The notes below the pieces were generated by a model that did not search any database, was not told the DNA's origin, and worked only from the letters and a program-made list of their open reading frames with translations. A program made the position numbers and the translations under genes. Below are positions 34,945 through 46,370 of a DNA stretch of 64,000 bases, one piece after another. The stretch is taken from contig MVZM01000007.1 in the NCBI GenBank assembly GCA_002068415.1, positions 17,601 to 81,600 on the forward strand, read 5' to 3'. This stretch comes from Tenericutes bacterium ADurb.BinA124. GTDB taxonomy: Bacteria > Bacillota_I > Bacilli_A > ML615J-28 > CAG-698. Within the stretch, counting starts at the first letter, position 1. The number at the start of each line of letters is the position of its first letter.

Positions 34945-36241
34945 TTTTAACCTCAATAGCTTGCGAAACGGGATAACCCGCTTCCGTTATTTGAACTTTT
35001 ACAAAATCATGTTTTTTTGAAAAAATTGTGGGAAACTGGACTTCCAAATAATTCGCTGTATGACCAAAAGCTATTCCTTGAATTACTTTTTCAATAATAA
35101 CTTCTTGAATTGATCCCACAAATAACTGACGATATCCCAAAGCTTTCTTAGCATTTAAGGTTAATAATTCATGAACACGGTTTTTCTTGGTTGTTTCATC
35201 AACAACATTTGGGAATTGATAAGCTTTGGTATTAGGTCTTCGGGAGTAGGGAAAAACATGCATTTCTCCAAACTCCATTTGTTCAATAAATTGGTAAGCA
35301 CTTTGAAAATCAGCATGATTTTCGCCGGAAAAACCTACAATCACATCGGTAGTGATATTCACCAAGGGCTTTACGGAACGCAGAGCTTGAATTTTCTTGG
35401 AATATTCACTTAATTGATATTTTCGATTCATTAGCCCAAGAATCTTATCATTACCTCCCTGTAAAGGAATATGAAAATGATTGCATAAATGATGTGAATC
35501 TTCTTGAATAAATTTTAATAGTTTCGGGGTGATTTCCGTTGCTTCAATCGATGAAATTCTAATCCGTCCCAACTTAGGAACATTTTTAATTATTTCTTCC
35601 AGCAAATCAGTAAGATCATATTGGTTCAAATCTTGCCCATAAGCTCCAGTATTAATGCCAGTTAGAACGATTTCTTTAATTCCCAATTTCGTCACATCTT
35701 TAATTTCCGCAATAATATCAGCACTTTTCCGGCTACGAATATGACCACGAGCATAGGGAATAGTACAATAACTGCAATAATTGTCACAGCCATCTTCAAT
35801 CTTAATAAAACTGCGGGATTTATTGATGAAACGAGAAATCTTGATTTCTTCATATTCATAATGATGTCGTAAATCATCGATGATAAATTGCTTTTGTTTG
35901 GTTTTCCTTACCTCTTCTACAATTGAAAATAACAAGTGGCGATTAGTGGTTCCAATCATCACATCAACACCGGGAATCTTTTTTACCTCATCGGCATGTA
36001 ATTGCGAAAAACAACCCATGACGGCAATTACGGCTTGAGGATTTTTTTTGATGGCTTGACGAATAATTTTGCGACTTTTGGCATCAGCAGTAGCAGTAAC
36101 CGTACATGTATTAATAATGCAAACATCGGAAACATCATCAAAACCAACCAATTCATATCCATGATTGATAAAATCATTCGTAATGGCTAATGCTTCATAT
36201 TCATTGACTTTACAGCCTAGAGAATAATAACTAACCCTCAT
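34937..36241 (-). CDS. mtaB: tRNA threonylcarbamoyladenosine methylthiotransferase
   Basis: A 434-residue radical-SAM methylthiotransferase of the MtaB (YqeV) group. The N-terminal UPF0004 domain starts YYSLGCKVNEYEA and holds the auxiliary cluster Cys (about 10, 46, 77). The radical-SAM cluster motif is CDNYCSYCTIPYARG near 151. A C-terminal TRAM-like segment ends the protein. It converts t6A37 to ms2t6A37 in tRNA-Lys. The KVNEYEA signature separates it from MiaB. It overlaps rsmE by 11 nt. The gene order dnaJ-(prmA)-rsmE-mtaB is common in Firmicutes; prmA is not present here. Confidence 0.93.
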   Translation of the reverse strand: MRVSYYSLGCKVNEYEALAITNDFINHGYELVGFDDVSDVCIINTCTVTATADAKSRKIIRQAIKKNPQAVIAVMGCFSQLHADEVKKIPGVDVMIGTTNRHLLFSIVEEVRKTKQKQFIIDDLRHHYEYEEIKISRFINKSRSFIKIEDGCDNYCSYCTIPYARGHIRSRKSADIIAEIKDVTKLGIKEIVLTGINTGAYGQDLNQYDLTDLLEEIIKNVPKLGRIRISSIEATEITPKLLKFIQEDSHHLCNHFHIPLQGGNDKILGLMNRKYQLSEYSKKIQALRSVKPLVNITTDVIVGFSGENHADFQSAYQFIEQMEFGEMHVFPYSRRPNTKAYQFPNVVDETTKKNRVHELLTLNAKKALGYRQLFVGSIQEVIIEKVIQGIAFGHTANYLEVQFPTIFSKKHDFVKVQITEAGYPVSQAIEVKNV

Positions 36242-36980
36242 CTATAAACTCCTTCATCAAGCTAATCACGCTCATTAAATAGAGCGGTGCCGTTTCGCAG
36301 CGAAGAATTCTTGGACCTAAGCCAACCGCTTGAAATCCTCGTTCAAGTAAAAGTTGGGCTTCCTTTTCCGCAATCCCTCCTTCCGGTCCGACTAAAACGA
36401 GGAGGGAACGGTAATTACTTTGCTTTAAAAGAGTTTTTAACGAAAAATTATTTTGGCGACCGCTTTCTTCATAAGCAAACATACACACATCATAATGTGA
36501 ACTTTCCTCTAAAAAAGAAGGAAATGATTGAAAGGGAGAAATCTTCATCAGTTGCGATCGGCCCGATTGTTCCGCCGCTTCTTTCACAATCAACTCCCAA
36601 CGATCTATTTTTAAAGGTGGCAACTTGTTTAAACGAAGGTTACTGCGTTCCATTTCTACACCAATAAATTGGCTAGCCCCTAATTCGGTAATCCGGCGGA
36701 TAACTTCTTCCATTTTAGAAAACTTCGTTAATCCGAGGGCCACCGTTACTGTAATGGGAAGCTCATTATTAAATTCCGATTGTGAAATTATTTCCAAAAC
36801 AACTTCTTTTTTATTTATTTGGCTAATCAAGGTTAAATAATTAACACCCATTTCATCAATAATGCTTATTTTTTGCCCGGGAAGCATCCGCATAACATGA
36901 GTAATGTGATGGTAATCCAAGCCGTTAATATAAATATTATTCCCACGAATCTGCGAATTCTTAACAAAGTAGCGCTGCAT
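36231..36980 (-). CDS. rsmE: 16S rRNA (uracil1498-N3)-methyltransferase
   Basis: A 249-residue SPOUT-class methyltransferase. The N-terminal PUA-like domain covers about 1-70 (HHITHVMRMLPGQ). The knotted SAM-binding end has LVLVGPEGGIAEKEA (about 192-206) and GLGPRILRCETAPLYLM. It methylates U1498 of 16S rRNA at N3. A TATAAT -10 with a moderate -35 lies upstream in the gap after dnaJ, and the dnaJ terminator precedes it, so rsmE-mtaB-helicase may be transcribed separately from the heat-shock genes. Confidence 0.95.
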   Translation of the reverse strand: MQRYFVKNSQIRGNNIYINGLDYHHITHVMRMLPGQKISIIDEMGVNYLTLISQINKKEVVLEIISQSEFNNELPITVTVALGLTKFSKMEEVIRRITELGASQFIGVEMERSNLRLNKLPPLKIDRWELIVKEAAEQSGRSQLMKISPFQSFPSFLEESSHYDVCMFAYEESGRQNNFSLKTLLKQSNYRSLLVLVGPEGGIAEKEAQLLLERGFQAVGLGPRILRCETAPLYLMSVISLMKEFIDEG

Positions 36981-37032
36981 AATTATTCCTCATCAAAGAT
37001 AAATTATTATACTATTTTTTAAACCAAAACAC

Positions 37033-37060
37033 AAAAGAAAAATGCTAGAGACTAGCATTT
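37033..37060 (-). terminator. Terminator after dnaJ
   Basis: AAATGCTAG pairs with CTAGCATTT (37040-37048 and 37052-37060) around a 3-nt loop, followed on minus by TTCTTTT. It overlaps the dnaJ stop and separates the HrcA-controlled genes from rsmE. Confidence 0.8.
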
Positions 37061-38171
37061 AACTTCGAAAAAAGCGTTTTATTTTATCAAAAAGCGATGA
37101 AGACTTTTCATCGGTCCGTGACAATTTAGTAAATAAATCACGTTGTTCAGATGAAAGTTTGGAAGGTGTAATTAAATTGACAACCACAAATTGGTGACCA
37201 GTTGTATTGGTTCGAGAATTAGTAATCCCTTTATTAGCTAGTTTAAATTTTGTTCCCGTTTGGGTTCCCGCAGGAATCTTTAAATTAACATTACCATACA
37301 AAGTTGGTACGGTGAGATTGTCACCTAAAGCCGCTTGACTAAAGGTAATCGGCATTTCCAAAAAAATGTTTAATTTATCGCGAACAAAAATGTCATGGGG
37401 TTTAACGGAAACATTGACATAAAGATCCCCATTAATGCCCCCATTAATGCCCGCCTCACCATAGCCGGACAATTTAAAACCTTGATTATCATCGATTCCT
37501 GACGGAATTTTAACTTTAATTTTTGACGGTTTTCGTACTCGACCTTCACCGCCGCAAGCAGAGCATTTATTTTTAATTATTTTTCCCTTGCCACCACAAG
37601 TTGGACAGGTTGTTTCTGTTTGAAAACGTCCAAATGGGGTGCTTTGTTCCATAACAACCTTGCCACGACCACGGCATTTTGGACATACTTCAATATCATT
37701 TTTGGATTGGGCACCCAAACCGCTACATGTCGAACAAGTATCGTATTTAGTAATATTAATTTCTTTTTCAACCCCAAAAGCCGCTTCCTCAAAAGTAATG
37801 GTAATCGTGGTCCTTAAATCCGCACCTCTGGTTCTTCCCGAACCGGATTCACGCCGAGAACCACCAAAGATGGAAGACAAAATATCTTCAAAACCACCAA
37901 ACCCACCAAATCCGCCCCCAAAGTTGAATCCTTCAAAGCCCTGCCCCATATTAGGACCTTCATGACCAAATTGATTATATTGTTCACGTTTAGCTGGATC
38001 ACTGAGGATTTCATAGGCTTCTTGAACCTCTTTAAATTTTTCGGTTGCGTTAGGGTCTTTACTAATGTCGGGATGGTATTTTTTCGCTAAAGCGCGGTAA
38101 GCTTTTTTTATTTCATCGTCGTTTGCCGTTTTACTGACTCCCAACACTTCGTAATAATCACGTTTGGTCAT
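37059..38171 (-). CDS. dnaJ: Chaperone protein DnaJ
   Basis: A 370-residue class I J-protein. The J domain (1-70) contains the HPD tripeptide in [11 protein letters not shown] Gly/Phe-rich linker (about 75-100) follows. The zinc domain (about 140-205) has four CxxCxGxG repeats: [24 protein letters not shown] and CSACGGEG. Two C-terminal substrate-binding domains complete it. It stimulates DnaK ATPase and delivers substrates. It is the last gene of hrcA-grpE-dnaK-dnaJ, 25 nt after dnaK, and a terminator follows. Confidence 0.97.
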   Translation of the reverse strand: MTKRDYYEVLGVSKTANDDEIKKAYRALAKKYHPDISKDPNATEKFKEVQEAYEILSDPAKREQYNQFGHEGPNMGQGFEGFNFGGGFGGFGGFEDILSSIFGGSRRESGSGRTRGADLRTTITITFEEAAFGVEKEINITKYDTCSTCSGLGAQSKNDIEVCPKCRGRGKVVMEQSTPFGRFQTETTCPTCGGKGKIIKNKCSACGGEGRVRKPSKIKVKIPSGIDDNQGFKLSGYGEAGINGGINGDLYVNVSVKPHDIFVRDKLNIFLEMPITFSQAALGDNLTVPTLYGNVNLKIPAGTQTGTKFKLANKGITNSRTNTTGHQFVVVNLITPSKLSSEQRDLFTKLSRTDEKSSSLFDKIKRFFRS

Positions 38172-38196
38172 AAATTTCTCTTTCTAATGAAGAAGT

Positions 38197-40582
<2,386 letters not shown>

Positions 40583-41599
40583 TTATATTACCTTCTTTAT
40601 ATTTTTTGCAATATATTCCAATAGAGGAATAACTTTTTGATATTCCATCCTCGTTGGTCCAATAACAGCGATAGCACCACGCTCCCCATTTTCCAATTCG
40701 TAGGGGACGGTAATCACCGTACAATCGCGCATGGCTTGAATTTGATTATCGCGACCAATTCGAACAGAAATGCCACGTTCAGACATATCGACAGCTTTAA
40801 TGATTTCTCGTTGTTCTATCGCCGTCAAAAGATCTTGGACTTTTCCAATATTTTGAAATTCCGGTTGACTTAGAATTTTACTTTGGCCGGATAAAAAATA
40901 TTTATCTTGAACCATCTCTGTAAACATGCGTACTAATGCGGAAATTAAATCATCATAATAGGAAATATAAGCATTAAAATTATCATCTTCAAGATATTGT
41001 TTAATTTTTTCATCAATTCTCGAGATTGGACAATCAAATAAGATATCATTTAAAAAGTCAATTGTTCTTTCAATATCACGAATACTAATATCCTCCGGAA
41101 CAATGATTTTTTTACTTTCCACATAGCCATGATCAGTAACCAACATAATAACAGCATAACGTTCAGTAAGAGAAATAAATTGAATATTTTTAATTTTCGC
41201 ATTATAACTAGCTGCGCCCAAAACAACGGCGGCATAATTGGTCAATTCAGTAACTAAAGCCATCGATTCTTTTATCGCTTGTTCACGGCTAATTAAATCA
41301 CGTTCAAAAATTTCATCAATTAGGGGAAATTCTTTAATTTCCGGTGTTTTTTTATTGAGAATTTCTTGAACATAAACGCGATAACCTTCTTCGGAAGGAA
41401 TTCTTCCACTCGAAGTGTGCGTTTTGAGAATTAACCCATATTGTTCTAACTCTGCCATATCATTTCTAATTGTGGCCGGTGAAACATTAAGGGCAAACTC
41501 GGGACGACTGGTTAAGGTTTTTGAACCAACCGGTTCATTAGTCTTCACATATTCTTCAACGATAGCTTTTAATACCATTGTTTGGCGTGTCGATAACAT
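40583..41599 (-). CDS. hrcA: Heat-inducible transcription repressor HrcA
   Basis: A 338-residue repressor. The N-terminal winged helix (about 1-75) starts LSTRQTMVLKAIVEEYVKTNEPVGSKTL and includes NVSPATIRNDMAELEQ. The TSSGRIPSEEGYRVYV segment follows near 62, then the dimerisation and GAF-like domains. HrcA binds CIRCE and is helped by GroE to fold. It heads hrcA-grpE-dnaK-dnaJ and is autoregulated through the two repeats just upstream. GGAGAGAA precedes the ATG. Confidence 0.97.
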   Translation of the reverse strand: MLSTRQTMVLKAIVEEYVKTNEPVGSKTLTSRPEFALNVSPATIRNDMAELEQYGLILKTHTSSGRIPSEEGYRVYVQEILNKKTPEIKEFPLIDEIFERDLISREQAIKESMALVTELTNYAAVVLGAASYNAKIKNIQFISLTERYAVIMLVTDHGYVESKKIIVPEDISIRDIERTIDFLNDILFDCPISRIDEKIKQYLEDDNFNAYISYYDDLISALVRMFTEMVQDKYFLSGQSKILSQPEFQNIGKVQDLLTAIEQREIIKAVDMSERGISVRIGRDNQIQAMRDCTVITVPYELENGERGAIAVIGPTRMEYQKVIPLLEYIAKNIKKVI

Positions 41600-41611
41600 A
41601 TTCTCTCCTTG

Positions 41612-41638
41612 TTAGCACTCTTAAACATTGAATGCTAA
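41612..41638. promoter_or_regulatory. CIRCE operator, site 1
   Basis: TTAGCACTC (41612-41620), a 9-nt spacer, GAATGCTAA (41630-41638). This matches the CIRCE consensus TTAGCACTC-N9-GAGTGCTAA with one mismatch. It lies between the promoter and the hrcA start, so bound HrcA would block the transcribed leader. Confidence 0.9.
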
Positions 41639-41643
41639 AATTA

Positions 41644-41672
41644 TTATACACTAAAATATTAGCACTGTCAAG
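41644..41672 (-). promoter_or_regulatory. Promoter of the hrcA operon
   Basis: TTGACA (41672-41667), 17 nt, TATAAT (41649-41644) on minus: a perfect vegetative promoter. Site 1 of CIRCE lies just downstream and site 2 overlaps the -35. Confidence 0.88.
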
Positions 41673-41686
41673 CAATATATGCTAAT
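41660..41686. promoter_or_regulatory. CIRCE-like operator, site 2 (degenerate)
   Basis: TTAGCACTG (41660-41668), a 9-nt spacer and ATATGCTAA (41678-41686). The outer bases are conserved and the spacer length is right, but the inner bases of the right arm have three changes and the left arm one. It covers the -35 element. Probably a second, weaker HrcA site. Confidence 0.65.
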
Positions 41687-41700
41687 TATTTTGTAAAATT

Positions 41701-41724
41701 TAAAAAACCTAGATTTACTAGGCT
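41701..41724 (-). terminator. Terminator after nfnB
   Basis: CCTAG (41708-41712) pairs with CTAGG (41718-41722) around a 5-nt loop, and on minus TTTTTT follows. It ends the yqeG-to-nfnB unit just upstream of the hrcA promoter. Confidence 0.7.
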
Positions 41725-43088
41725 TTTTGTGTTTGAAGATATTGGTGAATATTTAAAGCAGCTTGTTTGCCAGCGCCCATCGCCAAAATAACTGTCGCTG
41801 CCCCGGTGACAATATCACCACCGGCAAATACACCGGGATACGTCGTCATGTTTTGAGAATCAACAATTAAACAACCTCGACGATCGGTTTTTAACTGTGG
41901 TGTGGCGGCGGCTAGTAAGGGGTTAGGGTAATTCCCTAATGCCATTATGACAGCATCAACTTCTAATAGAAAATTGGACCCCGGTTTTATGATGGGGCTT
42001 CTCCTACCACTGGCATCGGGTTCTCCTAGAATCATTTCAACACATTCGATGGCTTTGACATAAGCTTTATCATCACCGATAATTTGTAAAGGATTCGTTA
42101 GAATTAAAAAATTAATCCCTTCTTCTTTCGCATGTTCTACTTCTTCAAGGCGAGCTGGCATTTCCGAAAAGCTGCGGCGATAAATAATATAGACTTCCTC
42201 AGAATTTAAGCGTTTGGCACAGCGGGCGGCGTCCATAGCTACATTTCCACCCCCAACAACAGCGATTTTCCGCATGGTTTTTAAAGGCGTGTCAAAACTA
42301 TCGAGGTGAGCTTTCATTAAATTAATTCGCGACAAAAATTCATTGGCCGAGAAAACACCATTTAAGTTTTCGCCAGGAATTCCCATAAATTTAGGCAAGC
42401 CGGCCCCACTCCCCACAAAAACAGCTTGATACCCTTCCTTGAAAAGCTCATCAATGGTCAGTGATTTTCCGATGACCATATTGGGATAAAACTTAATTCC
42501 CATTTTCTTTAAATTATCAATTTCCTCATTAACAATTGCTTTAGGTAATCGAAATTCCGGAATGCCGTACATCAACACACCACCAGTAACATGAAGGGAT
42601 TCAAAAACATCGACATCATAACCCAAATTACCCAAAACGCCACTACAAGCCAAGCCAGCGGGACCGCTTCCAACAATTGCCACTTTTTTATTAATTTTAG
42701 AGTTGATTTCTTGCCGTTTTTTGCTTGCATGATCGCTAACATATCGCTCCAAGCGACCAATTGCTACCGCTTCACCCTTTTTCCCCCGGACACAAACGGC
42801 TTCACATTGGGTTTCCTGAGGGCAAACGCGACCACAAACACCGGGTAATAAATTAGCCTCTGCGATAACTTGATAGGCATTATCAATATCATGATTTAAA
42901 ATTTGTTTAATGAAAGCAGGGATATTGATATTAACGGGGCAGCCCTTGATACAAGGAGCATGACGGCAACTTAAACAACGGGCCGCTTCCAAGAGAGCTT
43001 CGTCATCATTATATCCAAGAGCAACTTCATCAAAATTAGTTATTCTCTGGGTGGCATCTTGTAATTTCATCACCGTTTTTTTATTCAT
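41718..43088 (-). CDS. nfnB: NADPH-dependent oxidoreductase large subunit (NfnB / GltD-like)
   Basis: A 456-residue flavoprotein of the glutamate-synthase small-subunit family. N-terminal cluster motifs are CLSCRHAPCIKGCPVNINIP (about 38-57) and CGRVCPQETQCEAVCVRG (about 88-105), which bind two [4Fe-4S] clusters. FAD site GSGPAGLACSGVLG is near 143, NADPH site VVGGGNVAMDAARCAKRL near 280, and a C-terminal FAD motif GVFAGGDIVTG. Because the next gene upstream is the ferredoxin-reductase-like NfnA, it most likely forms NADH-dependent reduced ferredoxin:NADP oxidoreductase. An assignment as part of another GltD-type enzyme is possible, since no large glutamate synthase subunit is adjacent. It overlaps nfnA by 8 nt. 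Confidence 0.88.
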   Translation of the reverse strand: MNKKTVMKLQDATQRITNFDEVALGYNDDEALLEAARCLSCRHAPCIKGCPVNINIPAFIKQILNHDIDNAYQVIAEANLLPGVCGRVCPQETQCEAVCVRGKKGEAVAIGRLERYVSDHASKKRQEINSKINKKVAIVGSGPAGLACSGVLGNLGYDVDVFESLHVTGGVLMYGIPEFRLPKAIVNEEIDNLKKMGIKFYPNMVIGKSLTIDELFKEGYQAVFVGSGAGLPKFMGIPGENLNGVFSANEFLSRINLMKAHLDSFDTPLKTMRKIAVVGGGNVAMDAARCAKRLNSEEVYIIYRRSFSEMPARLEEVEHAKEEGINFLILTNPLQIIGDDKAYVKAIECVEMILGEPDASGRRSPIIKPGSNFLLEVDAVIMALGNYPNPLLAAATPQLKTDRRGCLIVDSQNMTTYPGVFAGGDIVTGAATVILAMGAGKQAALNIHQYLQTQKA

Positions 43089-43911
43089 GAGGATTTACCA
43101 AGCGACAATAAGCATCGCGCTCTTCTTTCTGATACATTTTTGACCGTGCAATGGCTTCATCATAATCAATTGTAAATCCGTCAAAATCCGGTCCATCGAC
43201 GCAAGCAAACTTAATTTCACCATTGACGGTTAAGCGGCACATTCCACACATGCCCGTACCATCCATCATAATCGGGTTCATACTTACCGTGGTTTTTTGT
43301 TGATATTGTTTTGTTAATAAACTAACATATTTCATCATCGGCAAGGGACCGACAGCAAAAACCTCATCATAGCGGACTCCTAACTCCAATTGTTCTTTTA
43401 ATACATCAGTGACAAGCCCCTTGCGAAGATAGGAACCATCATCAGTGATAAAAAATGTGTTTTTGCTTAAACGGCGGAATTCCTCTTCAAGAATGATTAA
43501 GTTTTTATTGCGAAAGCCAATGATAATATCTAGTTCAGTCCCTTGTTTGAATAAAGCTTGGGCAAGGGGATAACAAATGGCTGTACCCACCCCCCCTGCG
43601 ACAACACAAGCTTTTTTAATGCCTTTGATATTTGTTGGTTTCCCCAACGGGCCAACAAAATCTAAAATATCATCGCCAACATTCAACAAATTGAGCTTAG
43701 CCGTCGTAAGCCCAACAATTTGGAAAATAATGCTTACTAAACCGCAGTGAGGGTCCGCACTAGCAATCGTGAGGGGAATTCTTTCTCCATGATCATCAAC
43801 ACGCAAAATAATAAATTGACCGGCTAAAGCTTTCCTTGCAATTAAGGGAGCTTCAACATCCATTAAAGTGACATTAGCATTTAAAGTTTCTTTTCTAATA
43901 ATTTTTGCCAT
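43081..43911 (-). CDS. nfnA: NfnA-type ferredoxin-NADP reductase subunit
   Basis: A 276-residue FNR-fold protein. The FAD-binding domain contains AGQFIILRVDDHGERIPLTIA (about 33-53). The NAD domain contains CVVAGGVGTAICYPLAQAL. A C-terminal [2Fe-2S] motif DGTGMCGMCRLTVNGEIKFACVDGP has the C-xx-C and distal Cys pattern of the DHOD electron-transfer/NfnA family. With NfnB it would bifurcate electrons between NADH, ferredoxin and NADP. The alternative is PyrK, but no pyrD is nearby and the partner is GltD-like. ATG 43911 follows AGGAG; the longer frame reads back through the MBL gene and was rejected. Confidence 0.87.
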   Translation of the reverse strand: MAKIIRKETLNANVTLMDVEAPLIARKALAGQFIILRVDDHGERIPLTIASADPHCGLVSIIFQIVGLTTAKLNLLNVGDDILDFVGPLGKPTNIKGIKKACVVAGGVGTAICYPLAQALFKQGTELDIIIGFRNKNLIILEEEFRRLSKNTFFITDDGSYLRKGLVTDVLKEQLELGVRYDEVFAVGPLPMMKYVSLLTKQYQQKTTVSMNPIMMDGTGMCGMCRLTVNGEIKFACVDGPDFDGFTIDYDEAIARSKMYQKEERDAYCRLVNPHE

Positions 43912-44545
43912 TAAAACTCCTTTTAAAATATGGATTACTCTTGATTTCTTGTTCCAATGTCGTTTTCTGTCCATGGCCAGGATAAATTTGATAGTTTTGT
44001 TTAAAATCGCGGATTTTTTGGAGTGACTTAAGCATTTCCACCATATTTCCGGAATAGAGGTCCGTTCGTCCAATATTGTGATAAAAAACCGTATCACCAC
44101 TAAACATATTATTTTCAATAATGAAGCAAAGCGAACAATCCGTATGACCGGGTGTTTCTATCACTAAAATGGATTGAGAAAGGATGAAAATCCTAGAATA
44201 ATCAAAAACTACTTCATATTGTGATGGCAGCAAATCTATTTTTAGGGGGTTAAAATAAAAGGAATAGCTCTTTAGGGGATCAGCCAATTTTGCTAGGGCA
44301 GCACGATGAAGATATAATTTTATTCCTTTGTTCAAATAAGAAGGCAATTCCATAAAATGATCAAAATGCGCATGGGTAAGTAAGACGGCAGCAATCGGCA
44401 ACTGGTGGTGGCGGATTACTTCATCATAGCTAACACAGGGGTCAATCACTAGCATTTTTGCGTCATCAGAAACTAAATAACAATTAGCATCGAGGGCTTG
44501 TGATATAAAAGTCGTAATATTAAGGGTTTTATCGGGATGCAGCAT
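43895..44545 (-). CDS. MBL-fold hydrolase (glyoxalase II-like)
   Basis: A 216-residue metallo-beta-lactamase-fold protein. The metal motif is LTHAHFDHFME near 56-66, followed by ETPGHTDCSLCF, MFSGDTVFYHNIGRTDLYSG and YPGHGQKT. The set of His/Asp ligands is complete for two metals. It resembles YqgX-type small hydrolases or glyoxalase II; the substrate is unknown. ATG 44545 gives a typical N-terminus (LNITTFISQALDANCYLV), although its ribosome binding site is weak; an earlier ATG at 44572 lies inside glk. It overlaps glk by 17 nt and nfnA by 17 nt. Confidence 0.87.
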   Translation of the reverse strand: MLHPDKTLNITTFISQALDANCYLVSDDAKMLVIDPCVSYDEVIRHHQLPIAAVLLTHAHFDHFMELPSYLNKGIKLYLHRAALAKLADPLKSYSFYFNPLKIDLLPSQYEVVFDYSRIFILSQSILVIETPGHTDCSLCFIIENNMFSGDTVFYHNIGRTDLYSGNMVEMLKSLQKIRDFKQNYQIYPGHGQKTTLEQEIKSNPYFKRSFNGKNY

Positions 44546-45437
44546 AACTAGTTCCAAAAATCCCCGCATCATTGCCTAATGTCGCAAGATGAAATTCTGT
44601 TGAACGAACCGAGAAAAAAGCCAATTCTTGAAAGCGTTTATTTAGTTTGCTAATTAAAAAGTCCCCAGCTTGACTTACCCCTCCACCAATGACAAACGCT
44701 TCTGGATTAACAGTATTCGCAATCGCAGCTAAAGCCGTTGCCAATTTTTCAACCATCACCTCAACAGCTTGTAAACAAACAGCATCTTGTTTTTTCGCAT
44801 AATAAAAGATGTTTTCAGCGCTTATTTCTTTTCCCTTTATCAAAGACGGTTCTTTATTTATGAGTAAAGAAACGGTTTTAACTAGTCCCGTCGCACTGGC
44901 ATATTGTTCTAAACAATCAAATAGGCCACATGTACATTGTCTTTCGTTTTCAAAGGCAACACGAAGATGGCCGATTTCCCCGGTTGAACCGGTAAAGCCT
45001 TCTACTAATTGATTATTAATGACGATTCCACCACCAATTCCGGTACCGATAGTGAGAAAAACAAAATTGGAAAAATTTTGAGCACCCCCGGCAGCCATTT
45101 CCCCCAGTGTTGCGGCATTGGCATCATTGAGGACGGCTACTTTAATGCCCGGATAATGCTCCAACAGTATTTTTTTGGCCTCAACTCGTTGCCAATTAAG
45201 ATTTTGAGCACCCAAAACAACGCCGTCAACGCAGGGTCCGGGTACGCCCAAACCGATTCCTTGAAGTTGATCATCACCAAGCATTGCCTCAATTGACTGG
45301 TAGATATCCGGTAAAATATTCGTTCCCGCTTTTGAAATATCTGTTTTAATTGTTTTTTTCATCAATAAATGATTGTTATTGAATTTGCCGATTTTGATAG
45401 TTGTACCACCAATATCAACCCCAAAGACAACTTGCAT
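44529..45437 (-). CDS. glk: ROK-family glucokinase
   Basis: A 302-residue sugar kinase. The ATP motif FGVDIGGTTIKIG is at about 4-16, and the catalytic Asp is in VAVLNDANAATLGE near 105. The ROK zinc motif is ERQCTCGLFDCLEQYAS near 168, with the three Cys in CxCGxxxCxE. ETPE-type residues in STGEIGHLRV support glucose binding. It phosphorylates glucose, or possibly another aldohexose. ATG 45437 follows GGAGG; a TTG four codons upstream lies in that site. It sits between rsfS and the MBL gene in one unit with yqeG-yqeH-yqeK. Confidence 0.92.
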   Translation of the reverse strand: MQVVFGVDIGGTTIKIGKFNNNHLLMKKTIKTDISKAGTNILPDIYQSIEAMLGDDQLQGIGLGVPGPCVDGVVLGAQNLNWQRVEAKKILLEHYPGIKVAVLNDANAATLGEMAAGGAQNFSNFVFLTIGTGIGGGIVINNQLVEGFTGSTGEIGHLRVAFENERQCTCGLFDCLEQYASATGLVKTVSLLINKEPSLIKGKEISAENIFYYAKKQDAVCLQAVEVMVEKLATALAAIANTVNPEAFVIGGGVSQAGDFLISKLNKRFQELAFFSVRSTEFHLATLGNDAGIFGTSYAASR

Positions 45438-45460
45438 TTTTTCCTCCAATGTCCTTTATA

Positions 45461-45793
45461 TTAAGCAATCTGTTCAAGAAACAAATCTTTCCAAAGTTTA
45501 TCAAGGGCAAATAATTCACGTTCTTCTTTTGTAAAAACATGAACAACGACACTGCCAAAATCAATTAAGGCCCAAAAGCTCTGCTTTTTACCTTCCGCAC
45601 CGCGGAATGGCAAATTATGTTCCCCACAGCTTTTCAACAAATGATCAATCGCTGCCCCTAATTGACGTTGTGAACCGGCCGTAGCCACAATCGCAAAATC
45701 GTAAAACGGTGTAATTGGCCGAGTATCATAAATAAAAACATCTTTTAATTTCAATTGACTCATTAACTGCTTAATGATTAAAATTGCTTCCAT
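45461..45793 (-). CDS. rsfS: Ribosomal silencing factor RsfS
   Basis: A 110-residue RsfS/Iojap protein. The sequence runs LKLKDVFIYDTR, then DFAIVATAGSQRQLGAAIDHLL, ending with WALIDFGSVVVHVFTKEERELFALDKLW. It binds L14 on the 50S subunit and blocks joining to 30S when nutrients are short. ATG 45793 follows GGAGG and overlaps the yqeK end by 23 nt. The yqeH-yqeK-rsfS order is conserved in Bacilli, but nadD, normally between yqeH/yhbY and yqeK, is elsewhere in this window (63281). Confidence 0.95.
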   Translation of the reverse strand: MEAILIIKQLMSQLKLKDVFIYDTRPITPFYDFAIVATAGSQRQLGAAIDHLLKSCGEHNLPFRGAEGKKQSFWALIDFGSVVVHVFTKEERELFALDKLWKDLFLEQIA

Positions 45794-46370
45794 CCAACCT
45801 CCGATATTTTTCATACATTAATCTTAATTCTTGGGAAATTTCATGATGATTACTAGCGATTATTTGTTTTATTTTTTGTGCAATAGCGCCATAGAAATTG
45901 ACTTTCGATAAAGCTTTGGCTTCTTGGAAATATTCTTCAATTCTAGTGTCATCCGTATAATCCGCTAAAAAAATGATTTCTCCTAATAAAGTCATATTAA
46001 GATTTCCCGTTGTGTGATAACGGATGGCATCCAAAACTTCAACATCTGTAATCCCAAGCTCTTCATGAACAACATAAGGGCCTAAAAAGGCATGCCATAA
46101 TTGGGGTGACAACTCCAAAATAGAAGAATCTAACTGATATTTCTCAATAATTCGCGAAAATTCTTCCCGTGAAACAAATTTAGCATAATCATGTAATAGG
46201 GATGCTGCAATTACCTGACTTTTCATAACGGGGAGCTTAAAAGTTTTCCTTATTTCTAAAGCTTTCTTTAAGACTGCGAGCGAATGTTGGTAACGTTCAT
46301 AAATATCTGGATGCTTACTTTGGCGGTATTTATTCCATAAACGCTTTTTTAAAGTTATTCTTAAAAACAT
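45771..46370 (-). CDS. yqeK: HD-domain bis(nucleosyl)-tetraphosphatase (symmetrical), YqeK
   Basis: A 199-residue HD phosphohydrolase. YERYQHSLAVLK gives the first His, AASLLHDYAKF near 59 the HD pair, and IRYHTTG and LADYTDDTR further ligands. Family members hydrolyse Ap4A to two ADP. It starts at the ATG that overlaps the yqeH stop by one base; a GTG codon immediately before gives the same frame. Usual partners (nadD before, rsfS after) are partly conserved. Confidence 0.92.
   Translation of the reverse strand: MFLRITLKKRLWNKYRQSKHPDIYERYQHSLAVLKKALEIRKTFKLPVMKSQVIAASLLHDYAKFVSREEFSRIIEKYQLDSSILELSPQLWHAFLGPYVVHEELGITDVEVLDAIRYHTTGNLNMTLLGEIIFLADYTDDTRIEEYFQEAKALSKVNFYGAIAQKIKQIIASNHHEISQELRLMYEKYRRLDGSNFNH

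Noticed and set aside
37639..37965. 108-codon plus-strand frame opposite dnaJ
   Set aside because: It is the complement of conserved DnaJ zinc and Gly/Phe regions and has no start signal; same reasoning for the other antisense frames over aspS, rsmE, dnaK, radC and valS.
43912..44118. Upstream extension of nfnA
   Set aside because: The extra 69 residues are antifunctional read-through of the MBL gene; AGGAG precedes ATG 43911.
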